Assembly (NCBI GenBank): GCA_015058265.1
Contig: SVCR01000137.1
Coordinates: 1-5,389, forward strand
Direction: 5' to 3'
Length of the DNA: 5,389 bases
DNA from: Clostridiales bacterium
Lineage (GTDB): Bacteria > Bacillota_A > Clostridia > Peptostreptococcales > Anaerovoracaceae
In this document: one piece after another, positions 1-5,381 of the stretch
Position numbering within the stretch: the stretch's first letter is position 1
Layout: every line of letters starts with the position of its first letter
The notes under the pieces: model-generated
Seen by the model: only the letters and a program-made list of their open reading frames with translations
Told to the model about the DNA's origin: nothing
Databases searched by the model: none
Translations under genes and position numbers: made by a program

Positions 1-643
1 TTCCGAGCTTAGCAGTGATCTCTGCATCAGCTGAGAAGGCTCTTGTCTGAGGCTTGATCGAATTGAGGAAATACGCGCCTATATACTTGAGCTGTTCTTC
101 ACCCTTTTCGCTCTTGTACATCTCTTTGACCTGCTTCTGCAGATCCTTATCATTGCCGACATTAACGTTGAGGACGATCTTCATCGAGTTCTTCTTCGCG
201 GTAATGTTAGCCGTTGTGAACTCATCGACAGCCATAGCTCCGTATGTCTCCTCGCCGCCGTTGTTAGCGATATATGATTCTATCGAAGCTTCCTTACTGA
301 AATAGTTATAGCCTTTGACAAAAGCAAACATTCCGATCAGGACGCCGAAGATCATTATTCCGAGTATGATATTGTTAGGTCTGTTCTTCTTCTCCTCGAC
401 CTTATTAGCAGCTTTGCGTGCAGCCTTGGCCTCTCTTCTTTCCCTCTTCTTCTCTCTCTTAGCAAGTGAGCTTGCTTTCATCTGAGGTCCGGCAGCCTCT
501 GCCGCTGCAGCTTCTTCCTTCACGTCTGCTGCGTCTGCACCATTCTCTTCCGGCTTATTATCTTCCGGGATTATATTTTCTTCTGAGATTTTATTCTCTT
601 CAACGATGTTTTCCGACATGTTCTTTTCTTCTGTATTTTCCAT
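1..643 (-). CDS. Single-pass membrane protein with acidic N-terminal tail (3' end outside the window)
   Basis: I do not recognise a named family with certainty. The first 214 residues are visible and the C-terminus lies beyond base 1. Residues 1-50 are acidic low-complexity sequence with a loose repeat built on E-E-N (EENK, EENI, PEDNK, PEEN) followed by an Ala/Glu stretch. Residues 62-87 are strongly basic (KREKKRERREAK and onward). A hydrophobic helix of about 19 residues follows at 91-109, then a soluble domain from 112. By the positive-inside rule the N-terminus is cytoplasmic and the domain is outside. The start of the outer domain (IESYIANNGG, then alternating strands such as MKIVLNVNV) recalls the small DUF4854-like domains of Lachnospiraceae lipoproteins; that is a weak resemblance from memory. 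The start ATG at 643 has GGAG 8 bases upstream and a good promoter further up. It appears to be its own transcription unit. Confidence 0.8.
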   Translation of the reverse strand, partial: MENTEEKNMSENIVEENKISEENIIPEDNKPEENGADAADVKEEAAAAEAAGPQMKASSLAKREKKRERREAKAARKAANKVEEKKNRPNNIILGIMIFGVLIGMFAFVKGYNYFSKEASIESYIANNGGEETYGAMAVDEFTTANITAKKNSMKIVLNVNVGNDKDLQKQVKEMYKSEKGEEQLKYIGAYFLNSIKPQTRAFSADAEITAKLG

Positions 644-685
644 TGATGTTCTCCGTATCTGACTCGTTTTAAAACATACTGTAAC

Positions 686-714
686 ATTATATGACTTTGA
701 GCAGTATCTATCAA
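686..714 (-). promoter_or_regulatory. Sigma-A promoter of the membrane protein gene
   Basis: Read on the minus strand, TTGATA (714-709) and TATAAT (691-686) are separated by exactly 17 bases. This is one mismatch from the full housekeeping consensus. Transcription would begin near 679, leaving a leader of about 36 bases before the ATG at 643. It is the best promoter in the window and sits just after the stop of the upstream zinc-ribbon gene. No convincing terminator separates the two genes: only a weak AATC/GATT dyad follows the stop, so some read-through is possible. Confidence 0.75.
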
Positions 715-743
715 CTATTTATCTATGCGATTAATCTATTGAT

Positions 744-1220
744 TCAGCCTTCCATATCAGCGCCGCAGTCCAGACAGTATTGGCTGCCCGGAGGATTGAG
801 CATCCCGCATTCAGGACAGACCGCCATGTCTGATACATCCACCTCATCAGTGACCCTGAGTCTGACTCCCTCGCTGAGCTTCTCAGCAACTGATTCGGCG
901 TACCGATTGATGCGGAGATTCTGTCTGGTGAACCTGATCCCCGATGCTTCCTGTAAGGCTTTAAAACCGTTCCTATAGCCCTCTTCCGTATACCAGAGCA
1001 AGGTCTCTACAGTCTGCTTCCCTGCTTTATCTATTACGAAAGTGATATTCCTGACATCATCACAGTACATGCCGGAATACACCGAACCGTCAAGAACAAG
1101 AACACCATAGTCCAGCGGCACCCCGTTGGCATCGATGAAGACGGCAGCCTTGCCTGCGATCCGCATCTCGCTGAAGCGTCTTGCTTTCCTGTTGATTATC
1201 AGATAATTGCTGTCAAGCAT
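744..1220 (-). CDS. Unknown protein with C-terminal four-cysteine zinc ribbon, coupled to fRMsr
   Basis: This is a 158-residue soluble protein with no signal peptide or membrane segment. Residues 1-130 match no family I can name; they look like a mixed alpha/beta domain (beta-rich at about 20-65, helical at about 68-118). The C-terminus is a clear zinc ribbon: Cys135-x2-Cys138, a 10-residue turn, then Cys149-x2-Cys152 (CPECG ... CLDCG). Zinc binding is known for this ribbon type; its role here is unknown. It could be structural, bind a partner or nucleic acid, or sense thiol oxidation. An upstream in-frame ATG at 1253 would give 169 residues but lies deep inside the fRMsr gene. The ATG at 1220 follows AAGGAGG (1239-1233) and overlaps the fRMsr stop by 8 bases, which strongly suggests translational coupling and shared function. 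The ribbon at the C-terminus is less usual than at the N-terminus. Confidence 0.85.
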   Translation of the reverse strand: MLDSNYLIINRKARRFSEMRIAGKAAVFIDANGVPLDYGVLVLDGSVYSGMYCDDVRNITFVIDKAGKQTVETLLWYTEEGYRNGFKALQEASGIRFTRQNLRINRYAESVAEKLSEGVRLRVTDEVDVSDMAVCPECGMLNPPGSQYCLDCGADMEG

Positions 1221-1695
1221 AAATACTATTGCCCTCCTTAAGTTCTTTTTCAAGGAAACTCTCGATGACAGCAGCCATACGCTCTAATCCTTCTCTGTCT
1301 TCCTCATTGAATCTGCCTGTGAACGGACTGTCTATGTCGAGGACTCCCCATACTTTGCCGGCTGCAAACAGCGGGACGACGATCTCCGAATTGCTTGCGG
1401 AATCACAGGCAATATGTCCCGGAAACTCGTGGACATCATATACCAGCTGGGTCTCTTCTGTAAGAGCAGCTGTCCCGCACACTCCCTTTCCGATCTCAAT
1501 ATGAGTACAGGCGGGTTTACCCTGGAAAGGGCCGAGCACCAGCGCTCCGTCTTTCATAATATAGAATCCTGCCCAGTTAAGTCCGGCAAACGATTCCATG
1601 ATCAGCGCAGACAGATTAGCTAAAACCGTAACATACCAATTGCCGTTCTCCGTCATCGCCTCAGTCTGAGCAACAATCATATCATAATCTGCCAT
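1213..1695 (-). CDS. msrC: Free methionine-(R)-sulfoxide reductase (GAF domain, fRMsr)
   Basis: This cytoplasmic enzyme reduces free L-methionine-(R)-sulfoxide to methionine, with electrons normally from thioredoxin. At 160 residues it is one GAF domain, the usual length. The family signatures are all visible: LNWAGFY (39-45), LVLGPFQGK (52-60), GKGVCGTA (69-76), GHIACDSASNSE (93-104) and GVLDID (117-122). Cys63, Cys73 and Cys97 have the same spacing as E. coli Cys84, Cys94 and Cys118, and Glu104, Asp120 and Asp122 match the substrate-binding acidic residues of that enzyme. It therefore looks fully active. The start ATG at 1695 follows AAAGGAG about 8 bases upstream. It is the first gene of a two-gene operon whose second gene overlaps its last codons, and it diverges from a WYL regulator. 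The assignment is very secure. Confidence 0.97.
   Translation of the reverse strand: MADYDMIVAQTEAMTENGNWYVTVLANLSALIMESFAGLNWAGFYIMKDGALVLGPFQGKPACTHIEIGKGVCGTAALTEETQLVYDVHEFPGHIACDSASNSEIVVPLFAAGKVWGVLDIDSPFTGRFNEEDREGLERMAAVIESFLEKELKEGNSIYA
1233..1239 (-). promoter_or_regulatory. Ribosome binding site inside fRMsr that sets the zinc-ribbon start
   Basis: AAGGAGG on the minus strand lies inside the last codons of the fRMsr gene (Lys-Glu-Gly) and 12 bases before the ATG at 1220. The spacing is longer than the usual 6-9, but the motif is full strength and no other start fits it. It argues against the upstream ATG at 1253. Confidence 0.75.
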
Positions 1696-1715
1696 TTTGC
1701 GGTCTCCTTTGATTC

Positions 1716-1727
1716 CAACAGTTGTTG
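1716..1727. repeat. Dyad CAACA-gt-TGTTG in the fRMsr leader
   Basis: Two perfect 5-base arms are separated by 2 bases. The dyad lies between the predicted fRMsr transcription start (about 1743) and its ribosome binding site (about 1703-1709). It could be a protein-binding site blocking transcription or a small RNA hairpin. It is short enough that chance is a real alternative. Confidence 0.35.
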
Positions 1728-1749
1728 AACTTGCCTTTTCTAATGGTTG

Positions 1750-1779
1750 ATAATACCTTCTTTTTACGTATTCTGTAAA
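1750..1779 (-). promoter_or_regulatory. Promoter of the fRMsr / zinc-ribbon operon
   Basis: On the minus strand, TTTACA (1779-1774) and TATTAT (1755-1750) are 18 bases apart, each one mismatch from consensus. Predicted transcription starts near 1743, with a leader of about 48 bases. The -35 box is flanked by two direct copies of CGTAAAA (minus strand; 1796-1790 and 1768-1762), which may or may not be regulatory. Confidence 0.6.
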
Positions 1780-1799
1780 TTATTCCACGTTTTACGCAA

Positions 1800-1813
1800 T
1801 AGTTCATGAACTA
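1800..1813. promoter_or_regulatory. Perfect 14-bp palindrome, candidate operator
   Basis: TAGTTCATGAACTA is perfectly self-complementary. It lies in the middle of the divergent spacer, about 20 bases upstream of the fRMsr -35 box and about 45-55 bases upstream of the WYL regulator -35/-10 region. This geometry suits a dimeric regulator acting on both genes. The neighbouring WYL protein is the obvious candidate, but that pairing is inference. Confidence 0.55.
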
Positions 1814-1836
1814 AATTTAAAACATATACCATTTTT

Positions 1837-1848
1837 GGCCATATGACC
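1837..1848. repeat. Imperfect 12-bp palindrome upstream of the WYL promoter
   Basis: GGCCATATGACC is symmetric except for one base pair and lies just upstream of the TTGACA at 1856. It does not share the half-site of the 1800-1813 palindrome, so it may be unrelated or chance. Confidence 0.25.
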
Positions 1849-1879
1849 GTTTTATTTGACAGTTAAAGAAATCTAATAG

Positions 1880-1888
1880 TGCTATACT
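1880..1888 (+). promoter_or_regulatory. Extended -10 promoter of the WYL regulator gene
   Basis: TGCTATACT fits the extended -10 form TGnTATAAT with one mismatch. A perfect TTGACA lies upstream at 1856-1861, but the spacer is 21 bases, too long for a normal pair, so the extended -10 probably carries the promoter. Transcription would begin near 1895. Confidence 0.55.
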
Positions 1889-1894
1889 TTTTAA

Positions 1895-1911
1895 AGTACG
1901 AAGATTGTACT
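1895..1911 (+). repeat. Dyad AGTAC-n7-GTACT at the WYL gene transcription start
   Basis: Two perfect 5-base arms around a 7-base spacer begin at the predicted transcription start of the WYL gene and end just before its ribosome binding site. The position would suit autorepression or a small leader hairpin. Confidence 0.35.
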
Positions 1912-1916
1912 GAGGT

Positions 1917-1923
1917 AAGGAGG
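1917..1923 (+). promoter_or_regulatory. Ribosome binding site of the WYL regulator gene
   Basis: AAGGAGG lies 12 bases before the ATG at 1936. A longer reading frame could begin at GTG 1879, but that codon overlaps the -10 box and lies before the likely transcript start, so ATG 1936 is preferred. Confidence 0.75.
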
Positions 1924-1935
1924 TTCCTAGTAATT

Positions 1936-2901
1936 ATGAATGATAACAGGCGAAAGCTGACTGGTATTCTCAAGCTTCTCTATGAGAATACAGACGCTGA
2001 GCACAGTATGGACACGTACCAGATCATGGATGCCCTTGAGAGCATGGGGCATGGACGGCCTGACCGAAAGACCATCGACGCCAATATTAAATTCATTATT
2101 AATGACCTGGGATTCGGCATCAAGAAAGAGAAAGGCAAGCCAAACAGATACAGATGGGTGGACAGAGAATTCGACCTGTCTGAACTCAAGATGCTGGTGG
2201 ACGCTGTCCATTCATCAAAATTTATAACTCAGCGCAAGAGTAGGGAGATCATAGCTAAACTCAAAGATCTGACAAGCAGTTATCAGGCTGCTACCCTCAA
2301 CAGGGAAATGTACACCAGTAACAGTTTCAAGCATGACGGCAGTGAAGCTCTGAGGAACGCAGATATCATCAATGATGCCATCAAGGCAAAACACCGTGTG
2401 ACATTCCAGATAGCAGACTACGACATGGACAAGCAGGAGGTGCTGAAAGAGAACGGCAAGACGTACGAAGTAAGCCCTTACGCGCTTCTCTGGAACAATG
2501 ACTATTACTATATGATAGGACTTCAGTCTGATCTGGGCGAGATAAGGTCATACAGAATAGACAACATGAAGAATGTTGCAGCCGAGTATAAAGACGCAGT
2601 TCCTGCACCGGCAGAGTTCTCTCTGGACAGGTACTTCAATCGTGTCTTTGATATGTTCTCCGGCATCCCGACAGAGGTCGAGTTAACGTGCAGAGATAAT
2701 ACCATGAAATATATGATCGACAGATTCGGAAGGAATTTCTATTCAACAAGGAATTCCGATGATACCTTCTCCGCCAAAGTCAGCGCAGAAGCAGGTCCGG
2801 CATTCTACGCATGGGTATTTCAGTTCGGCGGTGACATTCGTATCGACGGCCCTGCCTGGGTCAGAGATCAGTTCACCGATATGCTCAGAAGGCAGGAATA
2901 A
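1936..2901 (+). CDS. WYL-domain transcriptional regulator (HTH-WYL-WCX, YafY type)
   Basis: This 321-residue protein is a DNA-binding regulator that probably senses a small ligand or nucleic acid through its WYL domain. Residues 5-75 form a winged helix-turn-helix: RRKLTGILKLLYE, then a recognition-helix region around RPDRKTIDANIKFIINDLGF, and a wing ending in YRW. A helical linker spans 80-150. The WYL domain is about 145-215, with the typical Firmicutes signature YEVSPYALLWNNDYYYMIG (177-195); YYM stands where W-Y-L gives the family its name. Arg204 and Arg207 in the following IRSYRIDNMKN segment match the conserved basic positions. Residues 235-321 are the WCX extension used in multimer contacts. 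Length is normal for the family. It is transcribed away from fRMsr across a dyad-rich spacer, suggesting it controls itself and that operon. The ligand is unknown; the family includes repressors and activators. Confidence 0.92.
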   Translation: MNDNRRKLTGILKLLYENTDAEHSMDTYQIMDALESMGHGRPDRKTIDANIKFIINDLGFGIKKEKGKPNRYRWVDREFDLSELKMLVDAVHSSKFITQRKSREIIAKLKDLTSSYQAATLNREMYTSNSFKHDGSEALRNADIINDAIKAKHRVTFQIADYDMDKQEVLKENGKTYEVSPYALLWNNDYYYMIGLQSDLGEIRSYRIDNMKNVAAEYKDAVPAPAEFSLDRYFNRVFDMFSGIPTEVELTCRDNTMKYMIDRFGRNFYSTRNSDDTFSAKVSAEAGPAFYAWVFQFGGDIRIDGPAWVRDQFTDMLRRQE

Positions 2902-2934
2902 CATCCTTCCTATTACATATTTTTTCAATAAAAC

Positions 2935-2961
2935 AAGCCGCCATCCTCGGATGAGCGGCTT
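2935..2961. terminator. Bidirectional hairpin terminator between convergent genes
   Basis: AAGCCGC (2935-2941) pairs with GCGGCTT (2955-2961), and inside it CATC (2942-2945) pairs with GATG (2950-2953) around the loop CTCG, with a single A bulge at 2954. Read on the minus strand it is followed by GTTTTATT, a usable U-tract, so it should stop transcripts of the 64-residue gene. On the plus strand, 34 bases after the WYL stop, the tail (ATTCTAATGTTTC) is weaker. Confidence 0.85.
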
Positions 2962-3001
2962 ATTCTAATGTTTCTTCAGTGCCGGGTCAGGCTGCTCTTG
3001 C

Positions 3002-3196
3002 TCAGATAAGCCCGAGCTTCTTAGCTTCCTCGATATATGCAGGAAGATCAGCAAGCGACACGTTGACATCATGCTTCTTGGCAAATGTCACGAATTCCGT
3101 GATCGTGATCTTGCCGTCAGCCAGTATAGCATCGACTTCTTTCTTCAACTCAGGATCTGTTTCATACTGCTTGATAAGTTCTTCTACTGTAGCCAT
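3002..3196 (-). CDS. Small Nif11-like protein, 64 residues
   Basis: This is a small soluble, mostly helical protein. The pattern of an N-terminal helix, DPEL (residues 14-17), a helix containing EFVTFAKKHDV, then LADLPAYIEEAKKLG resembles the Nif11 domain (DPEL ... A...G....... EL), with a few extra residues (ILADGKITI) between the first two parts. Nif11 domains occur as leader peptides of modified peptides and as free small proteins. Here there is no Gly-Gly or Gly-Ala cleavage site and no Cys/Ser/Thr-rich core, so this is probably not a peptide precursor. The ATG at 3196 follows GAGGAG 6 bases upstream. It lies 40 bases after the secreted protein gene on the same strand with no terminator between, and a strong terminator follows it. 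Being a real gene is likely; the family call is moderate. Confidence 0.75.
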   Translation of the reverse strand: MATVEELIKQYETDPELKKEVDAILADGKITITEFVTFAKKHDVNVSLADLPAYIEEAKKLGLI

Positions 3197-3236
3197 GGAT
3201 AACTCCTCTCTGATTCACTGATCCGCAATACTATGA

Positions 3237-4853
3237 TCATCTGACGCGAACTTTGATTGTTGCAGTCTTGCTGCCGGCAAGATACTCATCATTACCTGCA
3301 GCAGTGATCTTGACGGTCACTTTGTACGTACCTTTCTTAAGGCCCTTCCTGACTTTGATTTTACCAGTTTTTCTGTTGATCCTGAAGTATTTCTTCGCTT
3401 TGCCCGCCTTCACGATCCTGAATATCTTGCTGCCCTTAGCGTTCTTTATGGTCAAAGCCTTCGCGACCTTGATCGTCTGTGTTCTCTTCTTCAGAGTCTT
3501 GGCTTTGAGTTTGACCGGATTAGCCTTGACCGTCATCGGCTGCGCTTTTTTATCATAGCTGATGATTATCGGATACAGCCCCAGTGAGTCTATATCTATC
3601 TCCACCGACCCTGATGCATTCTGTGAGAACGGGATGCTGACCAGACCGGTTCCCTTAAGATAGTACACATGCGTGACCTTCTTACCTGTGTCAAGCTTTA
3701 CTTTCGCATGAAGGTCGGGATCATCAGTGATCTTGCTGATCTCCCATCTGTGAGTGTTGATAGCATACAGCCCGATGGCATCATAGTCCTTCAGACCTGT
3801 TACAGGAGCTTCATCAGCATCGAGCTTCCTCTCCAGCAGGATCATATCGCTGACCCTTAATCCCGTAACTCTTGCTTTTTCGTTGAGGCTGATCATAGTG
3901 TGATCACTGTCATCGGGTGATGACGTCCTGTTGACCTTGTGTATGACCTCAAAACACTCGACCCTGTGGCAATCGGCATGACTGTAACAGTATCTTCCCT
4001 CCCCATATTCAGACTTGTCCTTGACCGTCAGCGGGAAAGGATCAAGCCAGTAATCATCGTCATCGACATATACCATATACTGGATATCCTCTATGAGCCT
4101 TGCATGGACCCTGCCCTCCGCATCGCTCGTTGCCTCAACGGTCTCCATATCGCTGACAAATCTGAACCTGACTCCCGGAACCAGATCCCCATCACACTCG
4201 ACAGTAAGTCCCGGAACACGATCCAGATCCATCATGGTATAACGGTTCTCATCGAACGGGTCATCGATATAACTGCCGGCCTTATAGACATTTATCGAAT
4301 CCAGCTTATCATAGACATATTTAAGACCTTCCGAAGTTGAATATGTCGCATTCTTCTTGAAATCATACAGACCCTCTCCATCCTCCGCATTAGGATCATC
4401 TGCTCCGAGAGCCTGTACGTATTTCTTGGTTCCGAGCGTATAGTTATGATCTTCAACGAAAATGATATAATTGTGTCCTTTTCTGAACTTCATCTCAGGG
4501 AGGTAGAATCCGCCTCTGTCAAAGTCATATTTCGCTTCGACGAGATGCCCCGGTTCTGTCTCCTGAATGGTGGTGTTGAAGAAGCGCAAAGTGATCGTAT
4601 CGTCAAAGCTGCCGTATCTGTCTGGTGACACCTGAAAATCATCGACAGTGATAGTCTCGTCCGTAAAGAAGTCCTTGATCTGATAAGGCTCATAATTATT
4701 GCGGTACGGTGGCTCATAGCCTTCCGGTATCCCGTTGTCTTTAGCCTGAACAGACATCGGTAATAATACGATCAGCGCCAGGCAGAATGCAAAGACCGCC
4801 ATTATCCTGATAGCGGCGGTCTTATAATTGTTGATCATTATTTCTTTTCTCAT
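3237..4853 (-). CDS. Secreted surface protein with SpaA/Cna-B-like module and very basic C-terminal domain
   Basis: This 538-residue protein is exported. Residues 1-37 are a Sec signal peptide: a basic start, hydrophobic core 17-32, and cleavage likely after VQA (37). Residues 50-160 and 165-215 are beta-rich and acidic, of no family I recognise. Residues 217-278 (VECDGDLVPGVRFRF ... ATSDAEGRV) look like a Cna-B/SpaA-type prealbumin fold. Residues 289-305 hold a Cys/His cluster (C289, H292, C295, H296, C300, H305). Residues 325-434 resemble the beta modules near the ends of Clostridia surface proteins. Residues 437-538 form a tail with 32 Lys/Arg and only two acids, typical of Lachnospiraceae-type surface proteins. 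There is no LPxTG motif or C-terminal membrane anchor, so retention, if any, may depend on the basic tail. The start at 4853 has AGAGGGGG about 10 bases upstream; an in-frame ATG at 4907 lacks support, and 4838 is a weaker alternative. The ligand or substrate is unknown. Confidence 0.85.
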   Translation of the reverse strand: MRKEIMINNYKTAAIRIMAVFAFCLALIVLLPMSVQAKDNGIPEGYEPPYRNNYEPYQIKDFFTDETITVDDFQVSPDRYGSFDDTITLRFFNTTIQETEPGHLVEAKYDFDRGGFYLPEMKFRKGHNYIIFVEDHNYTLGTKKYVQALGADDPNAEDGEGLYDFKKNATYSTSEGLKYVYDKLDSINVYKAGSYIDDPFDENRYTMMDLDRVPGLTVECDGDLVPGVRFRFVSDMETVEATSDAEGRVHARLIEDIQYMVYVDDDDYWLDPFPLTVKDKSEYGEGRYCYSHADCHRVECFEVIHKVNRTSSPDDSDHTMISLNEKARVTGLRVSDMILLERKLDADEAPVTGLKDYDAIGLYAINTHRWEISKITDDPDLHAKVKLDTGKKVTHVYYLKGTGLVSIPFSQNASGSVEIDIDSLGLYPIIISYDKKAQPMTVKANPVKLKAKTLKKRTQTIKVAKALTIKNAKGSKIFRIVKAGKAKKYFRINRKTGKIKVRKGLKKGTYKVTVKITAAGNDEYLAGSKTATIKVRVR

Positions 4854-4897
4854 ACTCGATATTCCCCCTCTGAGACCGATCTGAACCGGAGCATATC

Positions 4898-4923
4898 TTC
4901 CAAGCAAGCATTCTTGATTGGAA
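4898..4923. repeat. Symmetric stem-loop in the leader of the secreted protein gene
   Basis: TTCCAA (4898-4903) pairs with TTGGAA (4918-4923), and inside it CAAG (4905-4908) pairs with CTTG (4913-4916) around a 4-base loop, with one G/A mismatch between the two stem parts. No T-run follows on either strand, so it is not a normal terminator. It lies between the C_GCAxxG gene and the secreted protein gene and would be near the 5' end of a transcript from the -10 box at 4941-4936. It may be an operator, a message-stabilising hairpin or a processing site. Confidence 0.5.
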
Positions 4924-4935
4924 CGCCCCGCGTAT

Positions 4936-4941
4936 ATTATA
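4936..4941 (-). promoter_or_regulatory. Possible -10 box upstream of the secreted protein gene
   Basis: A perfect TATAAT is present on the minus strand just after the stop of the C_GCAxxG gene. No good -35 box is seen at 16-18 bases upstream and there is no TGn extension, so this is tentative. If real, transcription would start near 4929 with a leader of about 76 bases. Confidence 0.35.
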
Positions 4942-4943
4942 AA

Positions 4944-5381
4944 TCAGTGCTCAGCGGTCATGTTATCGAGAATATCTATAGCATCAAGTACGAGTTCAGG
5001 GCAGAGGTCGAACATCAAGCCCTTTTCCAGAATGATCTGGAATTCTTCAGGTTTAGTGACATCATATCCCAGCAGTTCGCGGCACATGCATGATCCGCGT
5101 TTTTCCTTCCACGCTGTGAAGAATTCTGCTCGCTTTGCCATGAGCTCATTCCTCTGATCCATGTCATCCGGTCCCTTATGGCCGTATTTGAGGCCTATGA
5201 CCATGAGCGCGCCAACGACAGCACCGCAGGTCTCACCTATGCCAGATCCGCCGCCGTAGCATGCTGCGATCCTGTTTGCCTGCTCTTCAGATAATCCTAG
5301 CTTCTCTGCATAATGAGAAATGACGACTTGAGAGCAGTCCTGACCTCTCATGAACAGATCAGCTACCTGTGCTTTATCCAT
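4944..5381 (-). CDS. C_GCAxxG_C_C family protein, putative redox-active cysteine protein
   Basis: This 145-residue cytoplasmic protein belongs to a family of about 140 residues known for four invariant cysteines and a CGAxxG motif; a redox or metal-binding role is proposed but not established. Visible are DCSQ (Cys16), the glycine-rich CYGGGSGIGETCGAVVGAL (41-59, with Cys52 in CGAxxG), CRELLGYD (Cys100) and CPELV (Cys127), which cover the four conserved positions. Cys41 and Cys98 are additional. There is no signal peptide or membrane helix, and length is normal, so it is complete. Only 8 bases upstream of the ATG at 5381 are in view, so the ribosome binding site and promoter cannot be judged. 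Members often lie near transporter genes; here the downstream neighbour 90 bases away is a secreted surface protein, and no transporter is visible in the window. Confidence 0.92.
   Translation of the reverse strand: MDKAQVADLFMRGQDCSQVVISHYAEKLGLSEEQANRIAACYGGGSGIGETCGAVVGALMVIGLKYGHKGPDDMDQRNELMAKRAEFFTAWKEKRGSCMCRELLGYDVTKPEEFQIILEKGLMFDLCPELVLDAIDILDNMTAEH

Noticed and set aside
717..746. Terminator after the zinc-ribbon gene.
   Set aside because: Only a weak 4-base AATC/GATT dyad is present, with no stable stem or T-run.
691..978. Plus-strand open frame of 95 codons covering the zinc-ribbon coding end.
   Set aside because: It is Ser/Leu-rich shadow sequence opposite a gene with conserved CxxC pairs and no start signal.
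1221..1253. Start of the zinc-ribbon gene at ATG 1253.
   Set aside because: No ribosome binding site is apparent and it would extend the overlap with fRMsr to 41 bases; ATG 1220 has AAGGAGG and a compact coupled overlap.
1856..1888. TTGACA at 1856-1861 paired with TATACT at 1883-1888 as a normal -35/-10 promoter.
   Set aside because: The spacer is 21 bases, outside the usual 16-18. The extended -10 explains the promoter better, so the TTGACA may be incidental.
1879..1935. N-terminal extension of the WYL regulator from GTG 1879 (19 extra residues).
   Set aside because: The GTG overlaps the extended -10 box and would lie upstream of the transcript start; ATG 1936 has the full AAGGAGG.
3080..3140. 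EF-hand calcium site in the 64-residue protein (DGKITITEF).
   Set aside because: Only the second half of the loop matches; the acidic residues expected at loop positions 1 and 3 are Ala and Leu, so calcium binding is unlikely.
3002..3196. Leader of a ribosomally made modified peptide.
   Set aside because: No cleavage motif, no core peptide and no modification or export genes within the window.
3939..4340. Plus-strand open frame of 133 codons opposite the secreted protein gene.
   Set aside because: It is antisense to a gene with a clear signal peptide and domain structure, has no ribosome binding site or recognisable motif, and reads as a shadow.
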